A stretch of 55,532 nt of DNA from Dinochytrium kinnereticum. Taxonomy: Eukaryota; Chytridiomycota; Chytridiomycetes; Chytridiales; Chytridiaceae. Shown here one piece after another: positions 1 through 9,836 of this stretch. Made by a program: the position numbers and the translations under genes. Each line of letters starts with the position of its first letter. The first letter of the stretch is position 1. The notes under the pieces were generated by a model. That model saw nothing but the letters and a program-made list of their open reading frames with translations. It was not told the DNA's origin and searched no databases. The stretch lies in assembly GCA_027604005.1 (NCBI GenBank), contig JADGJT010000123.1, forward strand, positions 1-55,532, read 5' to 3'.

Positions 1-205
1 AAAACCAAAAAAACCAAGACCCACAAACACAGGGAAAGGTGGGAAAAGATTCACTCAGACAAAAAAAAAAAAAAAAAAAAATAATAATAAAAAAAAAATA
101 AAAAAAAAACCAAACAAAAAAAAAACCAACAGAAAAACAAAAACCAAAAACACAACAACAACAACAACCAAAAAAAAAGAAAAAGAAAAAACGGCCACAC
201 AAAAC
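1..205. other. A-rich low-complexity flank
   Basis: The left edge is dominated by A homopolymers and CAA/AAC runs. It lies downstream of the Fuzzy-like gene and probably holds its 3' UTR. No coding region or RNA gene is seen. Confidence 0.6.
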
Positions 206-2248
206 TCACAATCCCTCACAAAAAAAGTTCCAAAACGTGTTCATGATCTCCCTCTGCTGAACCTCCGGTCCAGGTCTCAATTGCGGGAAGACCGTGCATC
301 CCGTCTTTATATTATGATACAGCATGGCGAGGGTTTCGCGTTTTGCAAAGAGGCGGAGGAGGATGGGGGGTTCCTGGATTATTATTTTTTTGTTGTTGAT
401 TTTGAAGTAGAGGGGGGAAGGTGTTAGATGGTGCGGGCTCTGCGGAGGTTTTTGATCAACGGGAGGAAGGGGGAAGGGTTTCTACGAAACCATTATACAT
501 GACCCCACGGGATTATCTCATATCTTCTACGTGTAATACGCGCTTAATATTACATATAAGACTTCCCCGTTATTAGCTTTTCTTTTGTGGGAGAGTTGGG
601 ATTGGAGCGGGGTTTTGAGGGGGGAGGAAGTGGGCTGGGAGAGATTGGGAAAAGACGAAGCAAGGTATAGAAACAATAATAAAAGGGGGTGATGAAGGCA
701 AACGGAGAGGAGGGTGTTGAGCTGAACCCCAAACACCCCAAAGACAACCGAACCAAAAAAAAACCCCAAAACCAAAAAAAAAGAAGTAAACCCTAACCTC
801 TGCAGGAATCTCCAACCGAGACTGAATGACCGAGATCTTAAACTCCTCGACCTTCTTCTGAATGCTCTCAAACGATTTATCAATGTAAGCCAGGATGACC
901 AGCACGTAATTCTGCAACCGTATCATGTAAAGATTATGCCACGCAGAATTGCAGAACACAGGGGTGTATCGAACGCTCGTGGATCCAAGAGGTCTTGAGC
1001 GGTGGTATTGCAGAATCTTTTTTTTTTTTTTGGTATACATAAAGCAAAACAGAAGAAACAAAACAACAAAAAAAAAAACATAAACATGGTCAGAGATCAT
1101 CTTACACGGAAACTCGGTTAAGAATGATAGACAAATGGAGGTGGATTGAGATGATCACCATTCTCGTTTCATGTAACCCGAATCGAGAGTAGAGAACAGA
1201 GTCCCCTAGTATCAACATGGTGCCGTTTCCGCACACACCTTCATGGCTTTCGAGGAACGCGACAAGTTTGTCGAGACGCTCATGGATGTCTGGCTCCAAA
1301 AAGATCTAAAAAAAAGGTGATAGGAGGGGTTAGTATTAAAAAAAAAAAGACAAAAGAGAAGGAAAGAGGGTTAAATCCCACTCATGGATTTTAGGTTGCA
1401 GCCACAAACCTGATTCACACCACCGACCACCATCGTAGGATCTTGAACAACCTTAACAAAGTACATGCCGACTATATCCTATCGTTGGTTCGTTTTGAGA
1501 GGAAAGTGGGGTGGAGGTGAGATTGATGAAAGGTTGGAATAAGGATGGGAAACTTACCTGCGCTCCTTTCAGGTCAAAGAAATCCTCGTCCCAGTAGTCA
1601 TGCGAGCCAAACAAGAACTATTCACATCAAAAAAAAAAAGGTCAGCCTTATAAATTGTAAGAAAGGATTGATGAGAGCACCTCACACATGGCCCCCACGT
1701 CTCTAAGAATAGCTTGAATGGCTGTACTCGCAGTCTGAATATCGGCATGGACGACGAAGATAAACTGCAGCCGTTCACCAAAATAACCTCATTAAAAGTG
1801 CCATTTCAAAAAAAAAAACAAAAAAAACGAGGCAAATGAGCTCACATCCCCATACTCCTTAAACACAATCTTTCCACGCTGATAAACAACCTCCTTAATG
1901 TCCTCTCCAAGCAAGGTTTTGCAAAAATTGGATATGGAAGACGAGAATCCGACCACCAAGCTTTTAGCACGTTAAAAGCTTGAATTGGTAGTTGAAATTC
2001 TATTTTGTGGTCAAACCTGGGGTCCAATGCATCGCCTTGAACTATCAAACCGTTAAACTCCGCAAACCACAACAAACCAACTCACAATTCCTCGAGAAGA
2101 ATATCCTCCCAGACTTATGAATAACATAAAAATCTACTCAGCAAAGTAAACCAACCGTCAACCAACATGCGTCGCTGTCAGACACACTCAACTGTAAATA
2201 CAGCTCGCCATCTCTTTCGTCGTCCCGCTTGTTGTTGTCCAAAAGAAC
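206..2248 (-). CDS. Three-longin-domain protein, Fuzzy (CPLANE3)-like; 5' end unresolved
   Basis: Ten phase-consistent exons (transcription order 2248-2188, 2133-2086, 2041-2017, 1960-1846, 1764-1681, 1617-1558, 1478-1410, 1305-1108, 1016-798, 481-206) give 384 aa and end in TGA. The first part has the longin pattern: a first beta hairpin (NFYVIHKSGRIFFSRN), then KIVFKEYGDFIFVVHAD followed by a helix. A second longin-like segment follows (MLILGDSVLYSRFGL, then LYMIRLQNYVLVILAYID), and a last one near LYFKINNKKIIIQEPP. This three-longin plan is shared by Fuzzy, MON1 and HPS1. The spacing and the KIVFKEYGD-type strand fit Fuzzy best, a planar-polarity and ciliogenesis effector working with Inturned. 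That choice rests on remembered sequence. No in-frame ATG is visible, so a short upstream exon must exist, possibly antisense to the Erj5-like gene. HPS1-like is the main alternative. Confidence 0.6.
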
Positions 2249-2327
2249 CTGACAAGTTTCCGAACAAATCGCTTCGCAGTGACACAAATCAACACCCCCC
2301 CCAACAGGATCAAGAGACGAAAAATAA

Positions 2328-3572
2328 ATGATCGACCTTGGCTACATCTCCACCCTTGTTCTCTGGGGATTCCTACCCAAATTCGCGGCAGATCTGATCT
2401 TGAAACAGATTTATCACTTTGTCTATGGGAATGGTGGGCCACCCCAGAACCATCCTGTGAGGAAGAGGCATTTCGCTGTGGTTTTTTCGGTCGTTGTGTT
2501 GGGGTATTTGGGGTATTCGTTGGTTCAGGTATGGATATTGGGGTGGGAGGGTGTTATCTTCTTTTTTTTGCCCTCGAGTATGGGGTTGGTTTAAGGTGTT
2601 TTTTTTGTAACGGAGGTGGTTTTTTCTTATTTTTTAGACTGAGAGGTCTTTGCCGCCCAACCATTATCACGCTTTGCATCTTTCGCCGCTTGGGTACGAT
2701 GCCAAGGAACTTCGAACCAATTATCGGGCGTTGTCATTACAGTTTCATCCGGATAAGGCGCAGAGTGTGAGTGATTATTTTTGCCGATGGGACAGTTTTA
2801 TTGAATGGCGTTTTGGTTATTGTTGTTTGTTTCTTCTTTTCCTTTTCCTTCCATTTAGGTCGATCCTGAGGCGGCTGCTTATTATGAAGCCAATTACATG
2901 CGGATCAGGGATGCTTATGAGATTTTGAAAGACCCCGTTTTGAAAGCTGCATATGGTAATTGACCAAATCAGAAACCATGCTTAAAAATCCCTCTCACCA
3001 AATCCTCTCTCTCCCCGCCAGACAAATTCGGCAACTCCATCCTCGACTGCCAACGCTGCAAAATCGAAAAAGATTTCGTGAAAGACGGCATAAGCGACTT
3101 CATCTCCTTCTACACGGGCACAACCTTTGTCCTCATCATCTTCTCCCTCCTCGGAAAAGGTGATTTCGGTCGATACTGGCGATTCGCAACCCTCCTCCTC
3201 ATGGCCGGGATCGAATCCTCCGTCCTCTGGCGATCATCTCCACGGCCTCTCTACTTTCTTCCCTGGCGCACGGTCTCAGAGAACATTGAGATAATGCATC
3301 AAGTGTTCATAGCGGTTTCGATTGCCGGGACTCAAATTGGTCCGGTCATTTGGCCGGCGAGGACGTTGGATTTGAAGGGACAGATTGATGAGCTTGAGCA
3401 GCTTACCATGATGAATTTGTCGGAGGCCACGTTGCAGTTTAGGTCGGCTTTTGAACCTTTTGGGAGGGATTCGGCGGCGGCTGGACTTGTGCAGAGGAAG
3501 ATGGAGAAGATGGCGGTTGAGTTGAAGATTATGGAGGTGGATCCTTCGTTGAGGACGAGGAGGCCTCATTAG
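2328..3572 (+). CDS. Erj5-type ER membrane DnaJ protein
   Basis: Four exons (2328-2528, 2638-2766, 2859-2955, 3022-3572) encode 325 aa. Residues about 5-27 and 48-66 are hydrophobic membrane segments. A J domain follows at about 72-140 with the HPD motif at 104-106, which stimulates Hsp70 ATPase. A second hydrophobic block (SDFISFYTGTTFVLIIFSLL and the stretch after it) suggests further spans, then an amphipathic tail. The order membrane segment, J domain, membrane segments matches fungal Erj5 proteins, thought to act with the ER Hsp70 in folding. The start is the first ATG of the open frame. The gene is head-to-head with the Fuzzy-like gene with almost no spacer. A more general membrane J protein is the alternative. 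Confidence 0.8.
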
Positions 3573-3790
3573 CCCCATCATTGTGCTTTTTTGTCCCTCT
3601 TGTTGTATGGGGCTAAAGAGTATCGCGTGCATGTAAAGATCTCAAAATCATAATTATACTTATTAGTACTATGTAGCTCATATTGATTTACTTGTGCAAG
3701 AGATGTTGAGATTGTTTCTTCCCTCATCAACCGCCCAAGTGTTGTGACAAATTCAATTTCTGGACAACCCCTTTTTTTCAGAAAAGTGAA

Positions 3791-5229
3791 ATGGAGGTGA
3801 CGAACTCGGTGAGGATAAGCAGCAACTTGAAATCCCCCCCCCCCCTTCTAAGATCCCACAGAACTGCCCGGACCTGAAACTCATCGCTCGAGGAAAAGTT
3901 CGAGATCTCTACGATGTCAGCAACGAACATCTCCTCTTTGTTGCAACCGATCGTATCAGCGCCTTTGATGTGATCATGAAGAACGTAAGCAACTCTTTTT
4001 TGGGCCAAAAAAAAAAAGAAAAAAAGATGAATAAGAAGGCGAAGAAGAATAATACTCAAGAAAACGGAATAACTGTGGTTTTTTCTTCTGGCTTTGAAGG
4101 GCATCCCTGCAAAGGGTATTCTGTTGACCTCCATGAGTGAGTTCTGGTTCAACCTCCTTAAGGACATCATCAGCAATCACCTTGTCACGTCCGACATCTC
4201 CAAGATGCCTGCCTCGGTCGGGAAATACAAGGATCAGTTAGAGGGTCGTAGCATGCTTGTCAAGAAGCTCAAGATCTTGCCGGTGGAGGCCATCGTCCGT
4301 GGCTACATCACTGGTAACCTTTCTCGTTTACGTAAAAGGTTGCAAACATTTTAATCGCTCTGCAGGATCTGGATGGGCAGAATACAAGAAGAAAGGAACC
4401 GTCTGTGATATTCCGTTGCCAGAGGGGTTGAAGGAGTGTGAGAAGCTTCCCAGGCCGCTTTTCACGCCCAGCACCAAGGCTGAACTCGGCGACCACGGTA
4501 CTATATTCCCCTTTGTTAAGGCTGGACTGACGTATTTTTTCCAGATGAGAACATTCACCCGAGCAAACGTAATCTTCGTCCTCTTGATCACGACAAAAAC
4601 GATTTCCATTCTAACAGCATTTGCTTTTTGCTTCATAGTCGTTAACATCATTGGAAAGGAGTACGCTGAGCAGATGGAGCAGGTTGCGATCAAGCTTTAC
4701 GAGAAGGCATGTTACTCATAAACACCTTGGTCTTTTGTTTTTAACACTGCATCAAAGGCAAGCGAGTACGCACTGAGCAAGGGCATCATCATTGCCGACA
4801 CGAAATTCGAGTTTGGTGTCGATGAGAATGGAAAGCTTGTCCTTGCTGATGAAGTTTTGACCCCAGGTGATCTTATCCTCATTAACAAAGTACCCCGTTA
4901 TCTCCATCCTCAATTTTATTATTGGGTTTCTAACGTGAGATCTGTAGATTCTTCCCGTTTCTGGCCGGCAGACCTTTACGCTCCCGGAAAGTCCCAGCCC
5001 AGGTTTGGAATGCATGCTCATCAATCTTTGTGAATTCAAACCAACTTCGCTTCCCGCCCTTATTCCTCCTCGTCTTAGTTACGACAAGCAGTACCTCCGT
5101 GACTACCTCGAGTCCATCAAGTTTGACAAATCTTCGGGAATCGAGCTTCCCACCACCGTCACCTCCAACACCCTCTCCAAGTACAAAGAAGCCTGCACTA
5201 TCATCACAGGAGGAGTCCCGGCTATCTAA
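3791..5229 (+). CDS. ADE1: SAICAR synthetase (phosphoribosylaminoimidazole-succinocarboxamide synthase)
   Basis: Nine exons (3791-3808, 3853-3984, 4100-4313, 4366-4497, 4545-4568, 4639-4706, 4758-4866, 4948-5002, 5079-5229) give 300 aa, the usual fungal length. The enzyme ligates aspartate to CAIR using ATP in de novo purine synthesis, in the cytosol. Family motifs in order: [34 protein letters not shown] and [19 protein letters not shown]. The first intron is only 44 nt and contains a run of 12 C, so exon 1 is the weakest part of the model. Exon 5 is 24 nt. The intron 4707-4757 begins with GC (AAG|GCATGT) and has no usable GT alternative in frame. Confidence 0.95.
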
Positions 5230-5361
5230 GCTTGTGGGCAGAACCAACAACAACAACAACATGAACAACAACTACAACAAAAAAAAAACAAAACCAAATA
5301 AACCCCTTCACAATCCCTTCCTGAAGAAAAAAAAGAAGCACAAGAGCTCATTTCCTTCTTT

Positions 5362-5722
5362 TTATTTCTTCGCTTGTAGCAGTTCAAGAAAATCCTTTCC
5401 CGATGCCGTTTGCCTCGGTTGGACGGGGTTGGGTGCGTTTCGGATGGCGGTCACGGCTTTATCGATGGATTTTTCAGAGCCGTAGATGACGGGTTTGTCT
5501 TTGATGGAAAGGCGTTGGGGTTCAGGAGGTGTTGCTGGTGATTTCTATGTTTTACCTTTTGAAGGGGAAGTGTCGAGCGCATGGTTGAGGGCGTTGTTCC
5601 AGGCTGAATGGTGGTGGGGTTAGGATTCTTAATGCAGTTTAGGATGTTCTGGGTTTGGATGCTTCACCTCCGGTTATGTAATCGTTTATCTCCTTCCCAT
5701 TGATCTTGGGTTGCAAGGTCAT
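5362..5722 (-). CDS. Unrecognised 79-aa protein
   Basis: Three exons (5722-5668, 5603-5556, 5498-5362) join in phase to 79 aa plus stop. Both introns (64 and 57 nt) start with GT and end with AG, and the first carries a CTAAC branch-like site. The protein starts MTLQPKINGKEINDYITG and has a helical C-terminal half ending in DFLELLQAKK. It has no signal peptide, membrane segment or cysteines. It lies in a spacer that would otherwise look empty, downstream of ADE1 and divergent from the 6PGL gene. I do not recognise a family. The support is phase agreement and protein-like composition. Confidence 0.5.
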
Positions 5723-5961
5723 TTTCACCAAATTCAATTTTTGAAGGGACGTCACGTCAGTTCAGGTCTCCCCCACTGTCGCGACATCACATCCCGTCAT
5801 TTGGAGACAGCGTGGAACCGCGCACATAGGCATTGACCGGGCCATCAACAAATTCGTGCTGATGGTATTCTACAAGATGACCTTTACACCCTTTGTCTTC
5901 AAGACGCTCCGCTAAAGAGGTTCAGTTGTGCCCCACTTCCCCCAAAAAGAAATTTATCCCA

Positions 5962-6738
5962 ATGTCCGTCCTCGTCTTTACCGCAGGCAACAAAGGCATC
6001 TCGGAAGACCTCAACGCTCGCGTCTCCATCGCCTCATCAGAAGCCATCGCAAGCCATGGTCGCTTCACAGTAGCCATATCTGGCGGCTCCCTCCCCTCCA
6101 TCCTCTCCGCCAACCTTCGCGACAACAAGTCCATCGATTGGACAAAGTGGCACGTCTTCCTCGCGGATGAACGCTGCGTTCCCCTTGCTCATCCCGACTC
6201 AAACTACGATCTCATCAAGAAGAGTTTGCTGGATTTTGTCTCGATCCCAGCTGATCAGGTTTACCCTATTGCTGAGAATCTCATTGCAGACCCTGCTGCT
6301 GCTGCCGTTGATTACACTGAGAAGTTGAAGAAGGTGTTTGGCGCTGGTGGCATTCCCGTGTTTGACATGATTCTTCTTGGCATGGGACCTGATGGGCACA
6401 CTTGCTCGCTCTTTCCCGGCCATCCTCTCTTGGACGAGAAATCTCTTTGGGTTGCATCGATCTTGGATAGCCCGAAGCCTCCTCCGTCTCGCATCACTCT
6501 TACCTACCCCGTCTTGAATGCGGCGATCGATGTAGTCTTTGTCACAACAGGCGACTCCAAGGCCGACGTGTTGCATGCCATTCTGGACAAGAAAGAACCG
6601 TACCCGTCACAGCGAGGTGAGAGGAAGAGGGGTATTGCGTACTAACTGGACTTCATAGTGGCTCCTCGCAAGCCTGTAATTTGGATGTTGGACCAGCCTG
6701 CTGCGTCCAAGCTTCAACTCGCTGTAACGAAGCTCTGA
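5962..6738 (+). CDS. 6-phosphogluconolactonase
   Basis: Two exons (5962-6616, 6659-6738) encode 244 aa. The enzyme hydrolyses 6-phosphogluconolactone to 6-phosphogluconate, the second step of the oxidative pentose phosphate pathway, in the cytosol (SOL3/SOL4 in yeast). Motifs: SGGSLPSIL near the N-terminus, DERCVPLAHPDSNY, and LGMGPDGHTCSLFPGHPLL with the catalytic His region. The end, PRKPVIWMLDQPAA, is typical of the family. The ATG at 5962 is chosen because the frame upstream of it contains no ATG and the family starts just before the first beta strand. The intron is 42 nt with an ACTAAC branch site and sets the lower size limit for introns here. Confidence 0.95.
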
Positions 6739-6880
6739 ACAAGATAAAGCTTAATAAATACCAAATCAAGCGCTTACTATCGCTTCTGCAAAGGTTAAAA
6801 AAATAATAGTACATCCGTTGAGCTCATGCTCACACCACACTTTATTCGCATCATCCACCCGCAAAGGTACATCAACGCAC

Positions 6881-7865
6881 TTAGAAGGTAGAGGGCCTGG
6901 AGGCGATGAAAGTCTTGGCGTACCTCTTGGACGAGGGCCTGAGGACACGGTGGGGAAGAGGGAACTTCAGCTTGGGGTCCTGTTTGGTAGAAAAAAGATG
7001 TCAGAAACCAGCACTTTTAAAATTAAAAGGACAGCAGCGATAATTACCAAGATCTGGAGGATGTGAGGGCGGCGGACAGCCTCCTTCTTGACCTCGGTGA
7101 CCTTCAAGATGTGGATGGAGCTGAAGCGAGCACGGTGCTTGGAAGCCATGTCCTGGTCTAATGTTTGGAGTAAATGCATGCTTCTCAGGAGAGAAAAAAC
7201 AAAAAGCTACTAACAGCAGGCGGCAACAGCGTCAGTGCGGGTAAGCTCACGGTACTCCTTGTACATGTTGTGGGTACCGGAGCGGGAGTCGTAACGGAGG
7301 AAGATACCGAAGTTCTTGACGGTAAGGGGGTTCTTCTCGAAGATCTTTTTTTCCAAAGAATCAAGTGGTGAGCGAAACCACGCCAACAAAACAACCAACA
7401 TAAAGCCGAAAGAATATAAGTAATAAAACTCACCTGGTTGACGGCAACGATCTCACCGGACGCCTTCTTGACCTTGCTGACCTTCTTGACGAAGTACCAG
7501 TAACGGCTCTTTGCCACAACCTCGTTGGGGGCGAAAAGCCTCATCCTGTAGAGCTTGGGGACACGCTCCCTCTCGGTGGGCTATGAATGATTCATTCATT
7601 GATTTGTTTTTGTTCCATGAGGAAGGGGAGGAGGAATCCAGAGTTTAGTTTTCGTGATAATCCAAAAAATCCAGAATCCATCCTTCAAGTCCAACATCCA
7701 ACATCCAAGATGGATATCTCGACTTGAACCCAAGTCCTCCTCAGGGACAGTCATGCAGCGTCCTCCACATCTTCACCGAAGATCCCCCCTCCCATGCGTC
7801 CCCGTCGCAGCTGCGTCGCTCACCTGCTTGCGGCCGATTACTTGGTACTCGTTGAGTCTGCCCAT
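6881..7865 (-). CDS. RPL20: 60S ribosomal protein eL20 (L20/L18a)
   Basis: Five exons (7865-7824, 7580-7434, 7344-7215, 7157-7048, 6979-6881) give 175 aa, close to the yeast length. The protein is a structural component of the cytosolic large subunit. Diagnostic stretches are [78 protein letters not shown] and [10 protein letters not shown] near the end. The first intron (7581-7823) is the longest and sits after 14 codons. It was checked for snoRNA boxes without success. The gene is divergent from the METTL6-type gene with 177 bp between start codons. Confidence 0.97.
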
Positions 7866-8042
7866 AGTCACCGATGTTGTGATAGAATGCAAAAAAAAGG
7901 AAGATCCAAGCAGGCCAATGGCAGCACGAAAGGAGGCCAGAGAGCGTGTGGCGCAGAAGGGAAAAAAATCAAAATCCAACTCTCGATTTTGGACAAGTTC
8001 GCTGGATATCTGTACAGACAATTGACAGGAGGTGCTTAGTCA

Positions 8043-9358
8043 ATGGACAATTCGCTGCAAGACGTTGCTGCTGCAGAGGACATGGCGACGATCGATGCCC
8101 ACCCTGCAGACGGTGGGGAGGTGGCATTCGATCCAAACCTGGTGGCAGAAACCGAAAGGGTTAAGGGCATTCTGGCTGCCCATGCTGCAAAGCCGCTCTC
8201 TGATTTCCTTGCGAACAAGGTGGGCTCTCCTTACACAGTTTGGCCATGCTAATACTTGAAACAGTTTGTGAGTATTGCCATTTTGTTATATTTGATAAGA
8301 CGATTTATGTGAATCATCTTAGATTAAGGAGGCTTCCAAAAATTGGGATAGCTTCTATAAGCGAAACACCACAAACTTTTTCAAGGTTTGTGTTTTTTCT
8401 CTTGTTAAGAATGACTTCTAAAATAATGTGGGTAAAAGGATCGTCATTGGACAACAAAGGAATTTGCAGAGCTTAATAAAGGGGACGGTCGGAAGGTATT
8501 TTAGTGTTTTTACTGAGTCGTGGTTAATTCACATAGGTTCTTTTGGAAGTAGGTAAAATAGAAATCATATTGCCAGCTGGAAATTGACGATATATAAAAG
8601 GCTGTGGGGTCGGAAACTTTGTCTGGCCCTTACTAGAGACAAATCCCAACTTATTTATTTATGGTGGGTGGTTACCGTCTTTGTTTTTGATGTAAATGGT
8701 ACTCATCCTATTTAGCTTGCGACTTTTCCAAAAAGTATTTTCCCACGTAGACACTTGACTAAAGATTCTTAGAGCCATTGAATTTGTGCAATCACATGAG
8801 AGCTATGATGAGGCTCGATGCAAAGGTTTTGTATGCGATCTGACGAAGGATCCATTGGTCGATACTATCGAAAAAGATTCCGTGGACATTGTGTCAGCAA
8901 TATTTTGTCTTAGCGCGATACCACCCGAGTAAGTACGAATGGTTTTTTTGTTCTTAAGAAGTAAGTACTCATGAAACTATTTCAGGAAGCTTGAAGATGC
9001 CGTGAAAAACATTGCATCCTGTATCAAACCCGGAGGTCTACTAATTATGAGGGACTATGGCATTATGGACCAGGCCGAACTTAGATTCAAACCAGGCAGA
9101 ATGATTCGACCACATTTTTACGCGAGACAGGCAAGACTCTATTCGGATTCATGAATAATTTATTGACTTTGGAAAAAATGACAGGACGGTACATTCTCTG
9201 TCTATTTCTCAATCGAGCAGTTGCATGAACTTTTTGAGAAAGCAGGATTTGAGGTCGAGGAGGCCAAGTACGTGACAAAGGAGATTGAGAACAGGAAGCT
9301 AGAGCTCGTGATGGAGAGGGTTTGGGTTCAAGGGCGCTTTAGAAGGAAAGCCTCGTAG
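8043..9358 (+). CDS. METTL6-type tRNA 3-methylcytidine methyltransferase
   Basis: Exons 8043-8219, 8265-8267 (probable 3-nt microexon), 8323-8385, 8439-8495, 8537-8552, 8601-8663, 8716-8734, 8773-8928, 8986-9130 and 9185-9358 encode about 290 aa. METTL6 methylates C32 of serine tRNAs, using S-adenosylmethionine. Diagnostic stretches are KNWDSFYKRNTTNFFKDRHW, the SAM-binding loop EVGCGVGNFVWPLLE, ACDFSKKAIEFV, GFVCDLTKDPL, LSAIPPE and IMRDYGIMDQAELRF. Three exons are under 20 nt. The intron 9131-9184 starts with GC (CAG|GCAAGA). The fit to METTL6 is closer than to METTL2 or yeast Trm140. Confidence 0.92.
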
Positions 9359-9836
9359 AAGCCAGAAATAATGTCGTAAGGCTCTCAACCCTTTTCCACA
9401 TTAGACATGTATAGGGCATCGTAGTCTCCAGGTGTGGGTGGCAGGTTTCGTTGGTCGTAAATGATAGAAACCAGAAGGTGTTTGCATATATTTGTGGATA
9501 GGCATGTGCAATGATGTGCGCTGGGCAGGCAAAAGAAGGATCGAGTTCTTTCGTTCACCTTTTTCCCAAAACGTGTGTGTTAGAGGGGCCAGTTATAGAG
9601 TCCAAGGTTCAATTACAATGTAGAGGACACGGCCGTTTGAAGACATTATTTTATGAACTTGATATGTTCTCTTATTTAAAAAAGCGATTGATGGGTTGTA
9701 GTTCAATACCGGCGTTAGGCACCTCCTCCATCATTCTGATGGCGTCGTGAATGACCTCTCTGTCCACCTCTGAGGCATCCAGCATTCCTTTGGTTGTGCA
9801 AAAATTTCAGTGACCTCCCCCACATCAACTGCAAAG
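9359..9836. other. Spacer between METTL6-type gene and SEC13
   Basis: No convincing gene is seen. A short minus-strand open frame at 9672-9782 with protein-like composition is discussed in the findings. The rest looks like the 3' UTR of the upstream gene and the SEC13 promoter. Confidence 0.4.

Noticed and set aside
2188..2442. 84-codon minus-strand frame starting MAHHSHRQSD
   Set aside because: It is in a different frame from the exon that joins to the longin domain and runs antisense to the Erj5-like first exon.
5535..5555. 21-nt intron in the 79-aa gene using the nearest CAG acceptor
   Set aside because: Too short to splice; the next acceptor gives a 57-nt intron in the same phase.
5893..5961. 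N-terminal extension of 6-phosphogluconolactonase
   Set aside because: The extension has no ATG (it opens with TTG); the ATG at 5962 matches the family start.
7581..7823. Possible snoRNA or tRNA in eL20 intron 1 (GGGTTCAAGTC resembles a tRNA B box)
   Set aside because: No cloverleaf, no C/D or H/ACA box pair at sensible spacing; the resemblance is limited to one motif.
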